DNA of 64,000 nt. Source: Myxococcales bacterium. GTDB lineage: Bacteria; Myxococcota_A; Bradymonadia; UBA7976; UBA1532. Shown here in pieces: positions 49,804-58,707 of the stretch (position 1 is the stretch's first letter; every line of letters starts with the position of its first letter). The DNA is taken from assembly GCA_020633555.1 (NCBI GenBank), contig JACKDL010000002.1, forward strand, positions 124,001 through 188,000. Reading direction: 5' to 3'. The translations under genes and the position numbers were made by a program. Below the pieces are notes generated by a model that had not been told where the DNA came from, did not search any database, and saw nothing but the letters and a program-made list of their open reading frames with translations.

Positions 49804-51897
49804 ATGCGACGGTGGCCGCTCGCCCTGGCCCTGGCCGCGCCGGGCCTGCTCGCCCGGCCCGCCGCGGGCGACCCCACCGACACGGTGACGGTGCTGGGTG
49901 CCCGCGCGCCCGGCCCTGACGCCCGCGATCCCGAGGCGGTGCAGGTGGTGGACACCGCCGAGGCGCAGACCGAGGCGGGCGATCTGGGGGCGGTGCTCGA
50001 CCGCGCCCAGGGGGTCAGCCTGCGCCGCACCGGGGGGCTGGGGGCCCGCAGCACCTTCGCCATCCACGGGCTGTCCGAGAAGCGGGTACGCCTCTTCATC
50101 GACGGGCTGCCGGCGGACGCCATGGGCCTCAGTCAGGATCCGGCCAGCCTGCCGGTCCAGCTCATCGAGGCGGTGGAGATCTACAAGGGCGTGGTGCCCA
50201 TCCGCTTCGGCGGGGACGCGCTGGGCGGCGCGCTGAACCTGGTGACCCGCCGCGACTGGCCCGAGGACCACCTGGATCTGAGCGTGCAGGCCGGCGCCTT
50301 CGGCACCCTGCGCAGCAGCGCGGTGGGTCGGCTGATGCTGGCCCCCGACGCCGGGCTCTTCCTGGATCTGGAGGTCTTTCAGGACCAGACCGACAACGAC
50401 TACCCCGTCCAGGTGCTCATCCCGGACGCGCAGGGGCGCCCCGGGGAAGAGACGGTGCGCCGGTTCCACGACGCCTACGCCGCGCGGGGGTTGACCGCCA
50501 CCGTGGGCGTGACCGGGCGCCGGTGGGCCGATCGGCTGGCCCTGACGGTGTTCGGCAACCGCGCCGACAAGGACCTGCAGCACAGCGTCACCATGAGCGT
50601 GCCCTACGGCGACATCACCCAGCGGGAGGCCCGGGTGGGCGCCCGGGTGCACTACCGGCGGGCGCCGCGGCCGGGCTCGCCGTGGGGCGCCGAGGTGTTG
50701 GCCAGCCACGCGCAGCTCGAGCAGGGCTGGGCGGACGTGTCGCAGAACCAGTGGAGCTGGCGGGGCGAGGTGGTGCGCGCCCGCCCCTTCCCGGGCGAGC
50801 GCGGCCGCGGCGAGCGGCTGGAGGGGACGGGCCATGTCACGGCGGGGCGTCTGGGGCTGAGCTGGGCCCCGCAGCCTGCCCACCGGCTCGAGGTGAGCGC
50901 CACCCCGCAGCTCAGCGCGGTGGACCGGCGCTTCGTGCCCGTGGCCGCCAACCGCAAGGTGCGCGAGGAGGCCTTCTCGCTGCTCAAGGTGGTCAGCGGC
51001 GTCTCCTGGCGCGCGGAGGCCTGGGGCGGGCGGCTGGCGAACGATCTGTTCGGCAAGCACTACCACGCCCGCCCCGAGGGGCCACCGCCCGCCACCGGCG
51101 AGGCCCCGGCCGTGCGCCGGCACGCCTACGGGGGCGGGGACGCCCTGCGGTTCACGCTGGTGGATCACCTGCACCTGAAGGCCGCCTATGAGTGGGCGGT
51201 GCGGCTGCCCGATCCCCGCGAGCTGTTCGGCGACGGCGTGCTCCTCGAGGCCACCCCGGGCCTGAAGGACGAGCGCAGCCACAACCTGAACCTGGGCCTG
51301 GAGCTGACCCGAATGAGGACCCCGCTGGGCGCGCTGGAGGGCAGCGCGCATCTGTTCCAGCGGTGGACGCGGGATCTGATCATCCTGGTGCCCACCTTGG
51401 ACACCGCCCGCTACCAGAACGTGGCCGACGTGGACACCCGCGGCGTCGAGGCCGGCGTGCGCTGGACGGTGGCCCAGGCCTTGACCCTGAGCGCGAACGG
51501 CACCTGGCTGCGGGCGGTGAACGAGTCCGACAACGGGCAGTTCGGGCGCTTCCGCGGCGATCGCATGCCCAACCAGCCCTACCTGTTCGGGGCCCTGGGC
51601 GCGGCCGTGCACCAGCCCCTGCCCGCGCTGGGGTTGGACCGGGTGCGGCTGTACTGGCACGGCCGCTACGTGCACGAGTACTTCCTGTTCTGGGAGAGCC
51701 AGGGCCGGCGCGACACCAAGCTGAAGGTGCCCACCCAGCTCACCCACGACCTGGGGCTGACGCTGACCGCCGCCCGCGGCCGGCTGCTGGCCACGGCCGA
51801 GGTGCAGAACCTGACCGACACCCAGCGCTTCGACAGCGTCGGCGTGCAGCTCCCCGGGCGGGGGTGGCAGCTCAAGCTGGGGGTGAGCCTTGACTGA
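49804..51897 (+). CDS. TonB-dependent outer-membrane receptor
   Basis: A 697-residue outer-membrane receptor. A signal peptide is followed by a TonB-box-like DTVTVLG, a plug domain (LGAVLDRAQGVSLRRTGGLG, IHGLSEKRVRLFIDGLP, VEIYKGVVPIRFGGDALGGALNLVT) and a 22-strand barrel. Uptake of siderophore, haem or cobalamin is typical. The barrel ends ...WQLKLGVSLD, with Asp rather than the usual aromatic last residue. Sits 7 bp after the surface lipoprotein gene and overlaps the binding-protein gene by 8 bp. Substrate cannot be read from sequence. Confidence 0.92.
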   Translation: MRRWPLALALAAPGLLARPAAGDPTDTVTVLGARAPGPDARDPEAVQVVDTAEAQTEAGDLGAVLDRAQGVSLRRTGGLGARSTFAIHGLSEKRVRLFIDGLPADAMGLSQDPASLPVQLIEAVEIYKGVVPIRFGGDALGGALNLVTRRDWPEDHLDLSVQAGAFGTLRSSAVGRLMLAPDAGLFLDLEVFQDQTDNDYPVQVLIPDAQGRPGEETVRRFHDAYAARGLTATVGVTGRRWADRLALTVFGNRADKDLQHSVTMSVPYGDITQREARVGARVHYRRAPRPGSPWGAEVLASHAQLEQGWADVSQNQWSWRGEVVRARPFPGERGRGERLEGTGHVTAGRLGLSWAPQPAHRLEVSATPQLSAVDRRFVPVAANRKVREEAFSLLKVVSGVSWRAEAWGGRLANDLFGKHYHARPEGPPPATGEAPAVRRHAYGGGDALRFTLVDHLHLKAAYEWAVRLPDPRELFGDGVLLEATPGLKDERSHNLNLGLELTRMRTPLGALEGSAHLFQRWTRDLIILVPTLDTARYQNVADVDTRGVEAGVRWTVAQALTLSANGTWLRAVNESDNGQFGRFRGDRMPNQPYLFGALGAAVHQPLPALGLDRVRLYWHGRYVHEYFLFWESQGRRDTKLKVPTQLTHDLGLTLTAARGRLLATAEVQNLTDTQRFDSVGVQLPGRGWQLKLGVSLD

Positions 51898-53080
51898 GAC
51901 GCACGGCACACGGGCCGGCCGGTGGCGGGTCGCGGCGCTGGCGGCGGTGGTGATCACCGCGCTGGCGGCGCTGGCCGCGGTGGCGCTGGCGCCGGCGGCG
52001 CGCCCGCTGGCCCGGGCCGACGGGCGCGCCGCCGCCGAGGGCCCCGGCCACACGGTCACCCTCTCGCCCGTGGGCGCGGTGCACTTCCCCGCGGTGCCGG
52101 CGCGCGCCGTGACCCTGGATCCGCAGTACGAGGACCTGCTGCTCGCGGTGGGCCGCCCGCACGCCCTGGTGGCCACCGGCTTCGCCGGCAACCACGACCC
52201 CCACGTGTGGGCCCAGGTGCCGGGCCTGGCCGGGCGGCTCGACCCCGAGGCGCTGCCGCACATCGGTCCGGGGCTCGACAAGGAGACGCTGTACGCCCTG
52301 GACGCGCAGGTGCACCACATCGACCCCAAGCGGCTGCTGCGCACGGCCCGCTGGCGGCCGGCGGATCTGGCCGAGATCGCCCGCAACGTGGGCCCCTTCT
52401 TCGCCAACCGGTTCAGCCGCACCCACGTGGCGCCCGACGACGAGCCGTACACTTTCTACGACCTGTGGACGCTGCACGAGACGGTGGCGCGGGTGTACCG
52501 CCGGCCCGCGCCGATCCAGGCGCTGCGGGCGCTGCACGCCGAGCTGGTGGCCCGCATCGAGGCCCGGCTGCCGCCCATCGCCGAGCGGCCCCGGGTGGGG
52601 CTCGTGATGCATGCCAACGGGCGCTTCACGCCTTTCGTGCTGTCGCGGCCCGGCTTCGGCACGGCCCACTACCGCGCGGTGGGCGCCCGCGACGCCTTCG
52701 CCGCGCTGGGCGACGCCGCCTACCGCGACGGCGGCCGGGTGGGCCCCGGGCTGGACGCCGAAGGCCTGCTGGCGCTGGACCCCGACGTGCTGATCATGCC
52801 CTTTGGCACGTACCCGAGCATGCGCCCGCGCTTCGACGCCCTGCGGGCGTTGGCGGCGGATCCGGTGGTGGGCCGGCTGCGGGCCATGGCCCACGGCCGG
52901 GTGTACCCCGGCGGCACGCCCTTGCAGGGCCCCATCGTGTATCTGTTCCAGACCGAGATGGCTGCAAAACAGATCTATCCGCACATTTTCGGCGAGTTCC
53001 GGCTGGATGGGGCCTACCCATCGAGCGAGCGACTGTTCGACCGAGAGCGGGTGGCGCAGGCCCTGGCGGGGGCCCCGTGA
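51890..53080 (+). CDS. ABC transporter substrate-binding protein (FecB/BtuF type)
   Basis: A 396-residue periplasmic binding protein of the metal-chelate class III fold. The N-terminal membrane segment (about 12-36) acts as signal or anchor. Two lobes follow: LDPQYEDLLLAVGRPHALVATG and, after the linking helix (IQALRALHAELVARIEARLP), RVGLVMHANGRFTPFVLS and DPDVLIMPFGTYPS. The start is the TTG at 51890, with GGGGGTGA just upstream; it overlaps the receptor stop by 8 bp. Delivers iron-chelate, haem or cobalamin to the permease. Longer than typical BtuF (about 266). Confidence 0.85.
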   Translation: MTETHGTRAGRWRVAALAAVVITALAALAAVALAPAARPLARADGRAAAEGPGHTVTLSPVGAVHFPAVPARAVTLDPQYEDLLLAVGRPHALVATGFAGNHDPHVWAQVPGLAGRLDPEALPHIGPGLDKETLYALDAQVHHIDPKRLLRTARWRPADLAEIARNVGPFFANRFSRTHVAPDDEPYTFYDLWTLHETVARVYRRPAPIQALRALHAELVARIEARLPPIAERPRVGLVMHANGRFTPFVLSRPGFGTAHYRAVGARDAFAALGDAAYRDGGRVGPGLDAEGLLALDPDVLIMPFGTYPSMRPRFDALRALAADPVVGRLRAMAHGRVYPGGTPLQGPIVYLFQTEMAAKQIYPHIFGEFRLDGAYPSSERLFDRERVAQALAGAP

Positions 53081-54159
53081 GGCGCCCTGGTGGCCGCTGG
53101 GGGCTGCTGCTCGGGGCGGGCGCGCTGTGCGTGGCCGCCGCCCTGGTGCAGGCCGGTGGGGGCGCCTACGGCCTCACCCCCGGGCAGGCGTGGGCGGCGC
53201 TGACCGATCCCGCCCTGTGGGGGCACGGGCCCACCTGGGCGCGTCTGTTCCTGGGGGACGGCCTGGGCGACCTGCTGGGCCTGGGCCCGGCCCACCCGCT
53301 GCCCACCGGCACCCTGGTGGTGTGGAGCGTGCGGGTGCCCCGGATCCTCGTGGGCGCTTTGGTGGGCGCGAACCTGGCGGTGGCCGGCGCCATCTTCCAG
53401 GCCCTGACCCGCAACGACCTGGCCAGCCCCTACACCCTGGGCGTGGGCGCCGGCGCCGGCCTGGGGGTGTGGGTGGCGCTCGTGGCGCTGCCCGCCTTGG
53501 GGCCCCACCTGCCGCTGGTGGCCAGCCTGGGCGGCGCGGCCGCCTTCGTGGGGGTGTACGCCATCGCCTGGCGGGGCGGCGCCCACCCCACCCGCCTGGT
53601 GCTGGCCGGCGTCATCGTGGCGGCCCTGGCGGGCTCGGTGCAGACGGCGCTGTTCTTCCTGACCCCCGATCTGTCGCTCATCCAGGACGCCGCGGCGTGG
53701 ACCGCGGGCTCGCTGTCGGGGGTCGGCTGGGGGCACGTGCGGCTGGCGCTCCCCCTGACGGCGCTGGTGCTGGCGTTGGCCTTCGGATCGGTGCGGGCGC
53801 TGGACGTGATCCACCTGGGCGACGGCCCGGCCCGGGCCCTGGGGCAGGCGGTGGAGCGCGCCCGCTTCGGCCTGGCGGCCCTGGCCATCCTGGCGGCGGC
53901 CACCAGCGTTTCGGTGGCGGGGCACGTGGCCTTCGTGGGGCTCATCGTGCCGCACGTCGTGCGCGCCCGCATGGGGGGCACCCACCGCGACCTGCTGCTG
54001 GGCTGTGTGGCGGTGGGCCCGGCGCTGCTGTGCGGCGCCGACGCCGTGGCCCGCCTGGCGCTGAGCCCCGTGCAGCTCCCGGTGGGGGTGGTGACGGGCC
54101 TGTTGGGCGGCGCCTACTTCCTCTACCTGATGCGCCGGCACGGGGTGTGGGGCGAATGA
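53077..54159 (+). CDS. ABC transporter permease (FecCD/BtuC family)
   Basis: A 360-residue inner-membrane permease with about ten membrane segments. Family signatures: VVWSVRVPRILVGALVGANLAVAGAIFQALTRNDLASPYTLGVGAGAGLG (region about 90-135), the LGDGPARALG coupling-helix segment and HVAFVGLIVPHVVRARMGGTHRDLL near the end. Moves metal chelates or cobalamin into the cytoplasm. GTG start overlapping the binding-protein stop (GTGA); the stop overlaps the ATPase start (ATGA). Confidence 0.92.
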   Translation: MRRPGGRWGLLLGAGALCVAAALVQAGGGAYGLTPGQAWAALTDPALWGHGPTWARLFLGDGLGDLLGLGPAHPLPTGTLVVWSVRVPRILVGALVGANLAVAGAIFQALTRNDLASPYTLGVGAGAGLGVWVALVALPALGPHLPLVASLGGAAAFVGVYAIAWRGGAHPTRLVLAGVIVAALAGSVQTALFFLTPDLSLIQDAAAWTAGSLSGVGWGHVRLALPLTALVLALAFGSVRALDVIHLGDGPARALGQAVERARFGLAALAILAAATSVSVAGHVAFVGLIVPHVVRARMGGTHRDLLLGCVAVGPALLCGADAVARLALSPVQLPVGVVTGLLGGAYFLYLMRRHGVWGE

Positions 54160-54971
54160 GCGAGCCGATCCTGCGGGCCGAGGCGCTGACGGTGGGCTAT
54201 GGGGCCGCGCCCGTCATCGAGGGGCAGGCGCTGGCCCTGGCGCCGGGCCGCATCACCGCCCTGGTGGGGCCCAACGGAGCGGGAAAGAGCACCCTGCTCA
54301 AGGCGCTGGCCGGGCAGCTCCGCCCCAGCGCCGGCCGGGTGCTGCTCGACGGGCACGCGGTGGCGCGGCTGCCGGCCCGGGCGATGGCGCAGCGGCTGGG
54401 GATTCTGTTCCAGCAGCACCCGGCCCCCACCGGGCTGACGGTGGCACACCTGGTGGCCCAGGGCCGCCACCCCCACCGGCGCCTGTTCGAGCCGCCCACC
54501 GACGCGGATCACGCGGCGGTGGAGCGCGCGCTGGCGCTCACCGGCGCGGCGGCCTTCCGGCACCGCCGGCTGGACACCCTGTCGGGCGGGCAGCGCCAGC
54601 TCGCCTGGCTGGCCCTGGTGCTGGCCCAGGCGCCGCAGGTGTTGCTGCTGGACGAGCCCACCACGGCCCTGGACCTGCGCCACCAGCTCGAACTGATGGC
54701 CGTCATCGAGGGCCTGCGCGACGAGGGCCTGACGGTGGCCATGGTGGTGCACGACCTGAACCACGCCGCCCGCCACGCCGACCACCTCGTGGCGGTGCGG
54801 GCAGGTCGGGTCGTGGCCCAGGGGCCTGTGGCGCAGGTGCTGACCGTCGATCTGGTGCGCGCCGTCTTCGACGTACAGGTGGAGATCCTGCAGACCGCCG
54901 ACGGCCGGCCGGTGTGCGTGCCGCGGGCCGTCGCGCCCGCCCGGGAGGTACCGGAATGCGTGGAGGCCTGA
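54156..54971 (+). CDS. ABC transporter ATPase (FecE/BtuD type)
   Basis: A 271-residue ATPase powering the FecCD-type permease. Walker A GPNGAGKST, Q-loop in LGILFQQHP, signature LSGGQRQ, Walker B VLLLDEPTTALD and switch His in MVVHDLNHA are all present. Start ATG overlaps the permease stop by 4 bp. The 3' end overlaps the next gene by 16 bp, tying that unknown gene to the uptake operon. Confidence 0.93.
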   Translation: MSEPILRAEALTVGYGAAPVIEGQALALAPGRITALVGPNGAGKSTLLKALAGQLRPSAGRVLLDGHAVARLPARAMAQRLGILFQQHPAPTGLTVAHLVAQGRHPHRRLFEPPTDADHAAVERALALTGAAAFRHRRLDTLSGGQRQLAWLALVLAQAPQVLLLDEPTTALDLRHQLELMAVIEGLRDEGLTVAMVVHDLNHAARHADHLVAVRAGRVVAQGPVAQVLTVDLVRAVFDVQVEILQTADGRPVCVPRAVAPAREVPECVEA

Positions 54972-55660
54972 TGGCCCCAGCCGCTGGAGGCGAGGCGCCG
55001 CGGCGCCACCTGAGCCAGGCGCACGACCTGGGGCCGCTGCCCGGCGCGCGCGGCGCGGATCTGGCGCGCGAGACGCCGCTGTTCGCCGCCGACGTGGCCT
55101 TCGCGAGGGCCCACGGCGGGCCGGTGCTCCGCGCCTTCCTGGCCGAGCTACCGCGGGGCTGGGAGGACGCCGTGGTCGACGCCTCGCTGGCGTGGCTGAG
55201 CCCCGGTCTGGCCCTGGACCCCGACGACCCGCTCGAGGATGGCCGCCGCCCGGTGCGGGCGGCCCCTGTGTTCCGCCACGAGCCCTTCCCCGGGGTCACC
55301 TGGGGGGTCCGCGGCGCAAGCAACCGCTGGCGGGCGGTGGCGCACCGCATCTGTGTCGTGGGCGATGCCACGCCGCCGGCGCTGGCCGAGGGCTGGATCG
55401 ACCTGCCCGACGTCGCCGCCGCCGAGAGCTTCTGGTGGCCCACGACGCTGGGGGCGCGCGACGCGCAGATCCGCGGCTGGATCGACGGCGGGCGCCTGCG
55501 CGTGCGGCCCCTCACGGCGGGCCATGTGTTCGCGTGTGGCTGGGGCACCTTCATCTGCCCCCGGCCGACGGCGCAGGCGGGCTTTCAGCTCTGGCTGCGG
55601 GCCACCCTGGGCGATCCCAGGCCCCGGGTGAACGGCCTGCGCAACCTGGTGGCGCTATAG
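54956..55660 (+). CDS. unknown protein, last gene of uptake operon
   Basis: A 234-residue protein with no signal peptide and no family I recognise. It is rich in Trp, Pro and Arg, with conserved-looking motifs SFWWPTTLGARDAQIRGWID and FACGWGTFICPRP (two Cys) and an HRICVVGDA strand. ATG 54956 has GGGAGG 8 bp upstream and overlaps the ATPase gene by 16 bp, so it is translated with the transporter. A cytoplasmic role in processing or sensing the imported ligand is a fair guess, for example chelate release or modification, but nothing proves it. Confidence 0.65.
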   Translation: MRGGLMAPAAGGEAPRRHLSQAHDLGPLPGARGADLARETPLFAADVAFARAHGGPVLRAFLAELPRGWEDAVVDASLAWLSPGLALDPDDPLEDGRRPVRAAPVFRHEPFPGVTWGVRGASNRWRAVAHRICVVGDATPPALAEGWIDLPDVAAAESFWWPTTLGARDAQIRGWIDGGRLRVRPLTAGHVFACGWGTFICPRPTAQAGFQLWLRATLGDPRPRVNGLRNLVAL

Positions 55661-55684
55661 ATCCTGTGTTGCGGGCGCTGCGCG

Positions 55685-56458
55685 CTACGGGCCGTCGCCC
55701 ATGGCCCAGGTGAGGGCGCCCAGCAGCAGGGCCTGGAAGCGCGGATCGTCCCAGGTGTGTTCCTCGTGGCCCCAGGTCAGGTTGCACACCCGGCCGCGCC
55801 CCTCGCGGCGGGTCCACAGCACGGGGAAGTGGTCCTCGGGCACCCGGGCCCGTGCGGCCTCGGGCACGCCGGCGGACGCCAGCTCCAGCACCACCTGGCA
55901 GGTGGCGGGGTCGAAGGGGGGGCCCACCAGCGGGTGCTGCTCGGTGAACTCGAAGTCGGCCGCGCCGAACCCCGGCAGCTCGCCGAAGCCCGCCAGGCCC
56001 GGGAAGGTCGGCCGGCGAACCCGCACGGGGGCGCTCGCCGTGAACTCCCCGCGCACCCGCCCGCCCACGAGCGGGGCCCACTCGGGCCAGTCGAAGTAGG
56101 CGAACAGGGCGGCGTGCCCTACCACCAGGCCGCCGCCAGCGCGGATCCAGGCCAGCAGATCCGCCTGCTGGTCGGGCCGCAGCGTCCCGGCGCCGCTGGG
56201 CATGAGGAACAGGGCGTCGAAGTGGGACAGATCCCGCGCGTTGACGGGCTTGCCCCCGTACTTCGGGCCCACGCCCACGATGGGCGCGCCGGTGATGAGC
56301 TGCGAGTCGGTGCGCAGCTCGGTCCTGAAGGCCCCATGCCGCCGACCCAGCGTGGCCACGGTGGTGAGGGCGTGGCTGATCACGCCGTGGTGGTAGCCCG
56401 TCTGCACGTCGGCCACGGCCAACACCTTGCGGTGGCCGGCCCAGGGATCCGCGTTCAT
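55685..56458 (-). CDS. ThuA-like (trehalose-utilisation type) protein
   Basis: A 257-residue cytoplasmic protein of the ThuA fold, related to class I glutamine amidotransferases. Visible family parts: LAVADVQTGYHHGVISHALTTV, a DLSHFDALFLMPSGAGTL strand-turn, AWIRAGGGLVVGHAALF, and the C-terminal VCNLTWGHEEHTWDDPRFQALLLGALTWAMG. ThuA proteins take part in 3-keto-sugar or trehalose metabolism in some bacteria; the enzymatic step is unclear. Start at 56458 overlaps the oxygenase-like gene stop by 4 bp, so the pair is co-translated. Confidence 0.8.
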   Translation of the reverse strand: MNADPWAGHRKVLAVADVQTGYHHGVISHALTTVATLGRRHGAFRTELRTDSQLITGAPIVGVGPKYGGKPVNARDLSHFDALFLMPSGAGTLRPDQQADLLAWIRAGGGLVVGHAALFAYFDWPEWAPLVGGRVRGEFTASAPVRVRRPTFPGLAGFGELPGFGAADFEFTEQHPLVGPPFDPATCQVVLELASAGVPEAARARVPEDHFPVLWTRREGRGRVCNLTWGHEEHTWDDPRFQALLLGALTWAMGDGP

Positions 56459-57111
56459 GGGGCCTCCGGTCGGAAGTCCTGGTACGGGGCCATGCGGGCC
56501 CGCTCTGCCGGGCGGGTGGGCACGTAGCCGTTGCGCACGGTGGTGAAGCCGCCGCCTGCGTGGCGTTGGTGGGCGGGCAGCCCGCGGATGGCGCGGATCA
56601 GCAGGCGCCAGCCGGCACGGGTGGCCGGTGTGGGCCGGTGCCAGGCCCGGTCGTCGAAGCGCACCAGCCAGCCGGCGGGCATGGGGAGCGTGTCCAGGCT
56701 GCCGGCCTCCACCGCGGCGGCGATCCGTGCCCCCACCTGCCGCTCGCCCTCACCGGGCTCGGGCACGGGGCCGGGCCCCACCAGGAACTCGGTGTGGGAG
56801 CGCCCGCCCAGGTTCACCATGATCGTCTCGACCCGCCGGGGGGCCTGCCCCTCGGGCGCGGCCCAGTCTCGGTGGAAGCTCAGCGCCATGGGGTGCCAGC
56901 CGGCCTTCAGCCACTGCAGGCGCGAGAAGATCTCCACGGAGGGATCGGCCCGCCAGGCCGGCGGCAGCGCGGCCACGAAAGCGGCGTGCAGGGCGTCGGT
57001 GCGGGCGGCGTGGGCCACCGATACCCGACACACGCTGTGCGCGTCGCGCAAGGTCGCCTGTGAGAACGGGCCCAGGGGGGTGAGGCACTCGAAGCTGCGC
57101 GGCGCGTGCAT
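56455..57111 (-). CDS. putative Fe(II)/2-oxoglutarate oxygenase-like protein
   Basis: A 218-residue protein whose layout fits a double-stranded beta-helix oxygenase: HxD in SFHRDW (His80, Asp82), a strand RVETIMVNLGGRSHTEFLVG, then a distal His158 in RFDDRAWHRPTPATRAGWRLLIRA, with Arg165 or Arg169 as a possible 2-oxoglutarate ligand. I do not recognise a named family. Coupled by a 4-bp overlap to the ThuA-like gene, which suggests a two-step modification of the same, probably sugar-like, compound. Confidence 0.55.
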   Translation of the reverse strand: MHAPRSFECLTPLGPFSQATLRDAHSVCRVSVAHAARTDALHAAFVAALPPAWRADPSVEIFSRLQWLKAGWHPMALSFHRDWAAPEGQAPRRVETIMVNLGGRSHTEFLVGPGPVPEPGEGERQVGARIAAAVEAGSLDTLPMPAGWLVRFDDRAWHRPTPATRAGWRLLIRAIRGLPAHQRHAGGGFTTVRNGYVPTRPAERARMAPYQDFRPEAP

Positions 57112-57192
57112 GGCGGGGCTCCGGGTCGGGGGACCCGTTCAGCCTGCCGGCGCCGCCCGAGGGCGTCGATGCGGTGATCTACGTGCGGTGAT

Positions 57193-58062
57193 CTACGGAC
57201 GCTCCCAGCAGCCCTGCCAGCGGCTGCCGTCCAACGCCTCGGCCGCCACCGCGCTGGACAAGCCCAGGCCCGCGGTCTGGGTACACACGGCGTCCAGCTC
57301 GTCGTCGGCGGCATAGTCAACGTGGAACACCGCCTTGCCTTGGGCAATGAAGGGCCCGTAGGCCTCACACTCCTGGTATTCGACACACTCCTCGTTCAGC
57401 GCCCAGTCGAAGTGGTCCACCAAGGCGGGGATCTGATCGAGGTCGTTCTTCAGCCCCACGGACAGGCCGCGGCGGTGGGCGGCGTCGGCCAGCCAGCGGT
57501 TGAAGTCGAGCTGGTCGGCCGGGCGCAGATCGAAGCCGGGGTCGTTGGTGTAGCCGTCCACGTTGTCGGGCTCCACGGCGTCGCAGCCCTTGGCGGCGGC
57601 GAGGTCCAGGCGGGCTTCGAGGATGGCGCGGACCGCGGCGCTGCGGACGTCCAGCCAGCGCTCGCCGGGCCAGCCGTCCAGGGGCGCGCCCAGGTCCTCG
57701 GCGGCGAAGCGATCGGCGTCCGCCCGCCACTCCTCGTAGGAGCCCGCCGAGAAGTAGCAGATGACCCGGATGTCTTGGGCCTGAAGCGCGCGCAGGGTGT
57801 CCGTGGGGGTGTCGAACAGATCGACGTCGTACACCGGCACCGCCCGGTCGCGGTCCAGGTCGCCGGTGAGCTGCCAGTACCAGGGGGTACCGGGGGTGGG
57901 GGTCCAGACGCCGCCGTCGGGGCGGAACGGGTCGGGGCCGGCGCTCACGGGCCCGGCGTCGGTGCCGGTGCTGGCGTCCCCGGCGTCGCCCGTCGCGCCG
58001 TCACAGCCGAGGACGAACAGGGCGAGCAGGCCGACGGCGGCGAAGGGTGTGGCGCGTGGCAT
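57193..58062 (-). CDS. GH114 endo-alpha-1,4-polygalactosaminidase-like lipoprotein
   Basis: A 289-residue lipoprotein: lipobox FVLGC, an Asp/Gly/Thr-rich linker (about 20-45), then a TIM-barrel-like GH114 domain (WYWQLTGDLD, VPVYDVDLFDT, VICYFSAGSYEEWRAD, GCDAVEPDNVDGYTND, VGLKNDLDQI, ALNEECVEY). Acidic residues in DAVEPDN and NEEC are the probable catalytic ones. The family hydrolyses galactosamine-containing exopolysaccharides such as Pel. ATG 58062 is chosen over 58119 because AGGAGG and the lipoprotein signal fit. Could help attack biofilm or prey matrix. Confidence 0.85.
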   Translation of the reverse strand: MPRATPFAAVGLLALFVLGCDGATGDAGDASTGTDAGPVSAGPDPFRPDGGVWTPTPGTPWYWQLTGDLDRDRAVPVYDVDLFDTPTDTLRALQAQDIRVICYFSAGSYEEWRADADRFAAEDLGAPLDGWPGERWLDVRSAAVRAILEARLDLAAAKGCDAVEPDNVDGYTNDPGFDLRPADQLDFNRWLADAAHRRGLSVGLKNDLDQIPALVDHFDWALNEECVEYQECEAYGPFIAQGKAVFHVDYAADDELDAVCTQTAGLGLSSAVAAEALDGSRWQGCWERP

Positions 58063-58131
58063 GGCGAACCTCCTGACCGGAGGGTGCGCCGGGGCGTGGC
58101 GCACAGCAAGCGGCGCCACGGGACGGGGTGG

Positions 58132-58707
58132 CTACAGGCAGCCCTTGAAGGCGCCCGGGGGCGGCTTGGGGGTGATGGTGTAGTCCTCGGACTTCAGCAC
58201 CGGCAGCTCGTCGCGGGCGCCGATGATCTTCCCCGTGATGTCCATGCTGCCCCCGAAGCCCCGCTCCAGCTCGAACTGGTGGAAGCTCTTGGGATCCAGC
58301 AGGTACAGCTCCTGCTCGGCGGGATCGTAGATGGCGAAGCCCGAGCGCGCCGCGTCCAGGGGGCTGCAGCGCTTGAGGATGTCGGGATCGGACTCCTCGG
58401 CGAGCTGCTTCGCGCAGGCCACGGCGGTGATCACCGTGCTGTACAGCTCCACCTCGGCCTCGTCGGCGTCGCCGTCCCACTTCTCGAGCTTCTCGGGGGT
58501 GGGGATGGGCAGCATGCGGGTGGACTCGGGCAGCTTCACGCCGTCGGCCGCGGGGGCCTTGGGGGCTTCTGCCGCCGGCTGGGCGGCTTGCCCGGCCTGG
58601 GCAGCGGCCGGCTGACCCTGACCCGCCGCTGGCGCGCCCGCCTGATCGTCGCAGCCCACCAGCCCCGTCAGGGCCAGCGCGCCCACCAGTACCGTCCGGC
58701 TGTGCAT
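58132..58707 (-). CDS. unknown lipoprotein of molybdoenzyme operon
   Basis: A 191-residue lipoprotein: lipobox LTGLVGC, an Ala/Gln/Pro-rich linker, then a domain of about 130 residues (PTPEKLEKWDGDADEAEVELYSTVITA not recognised as a family) with Cys in VACAKQL, KRCSPLD and the C-terminal FKGCL. It starts at the stop codon of the gamma/cytochrome gene (TGATG), so it is made with the enzyme. The C-terminus ITPKPPPGAFKGCL resembles that of the partial gene at the other end of the operon (PPKPAGAGGGGCL). Possibly an electron-transfer or assembly partner. Confidence 0.7.
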   Translation of the reverse strand: MHSRTVLVGALALTGLVGCDDQAGAPAAGQGQPAAAQAGQAAQPAAEAPKAPAADGVKLPESTRMLPIPTPEKLEKWDGDADEAEVELYSTVITAVACAKQLAEESDPDILKRCSPLDAARSGFAIYDPAEQELYLLDPKSFHQFELERGFGGSMDITGKIIGARDELPVLKSEDYTITPKPPPGAFKGCL

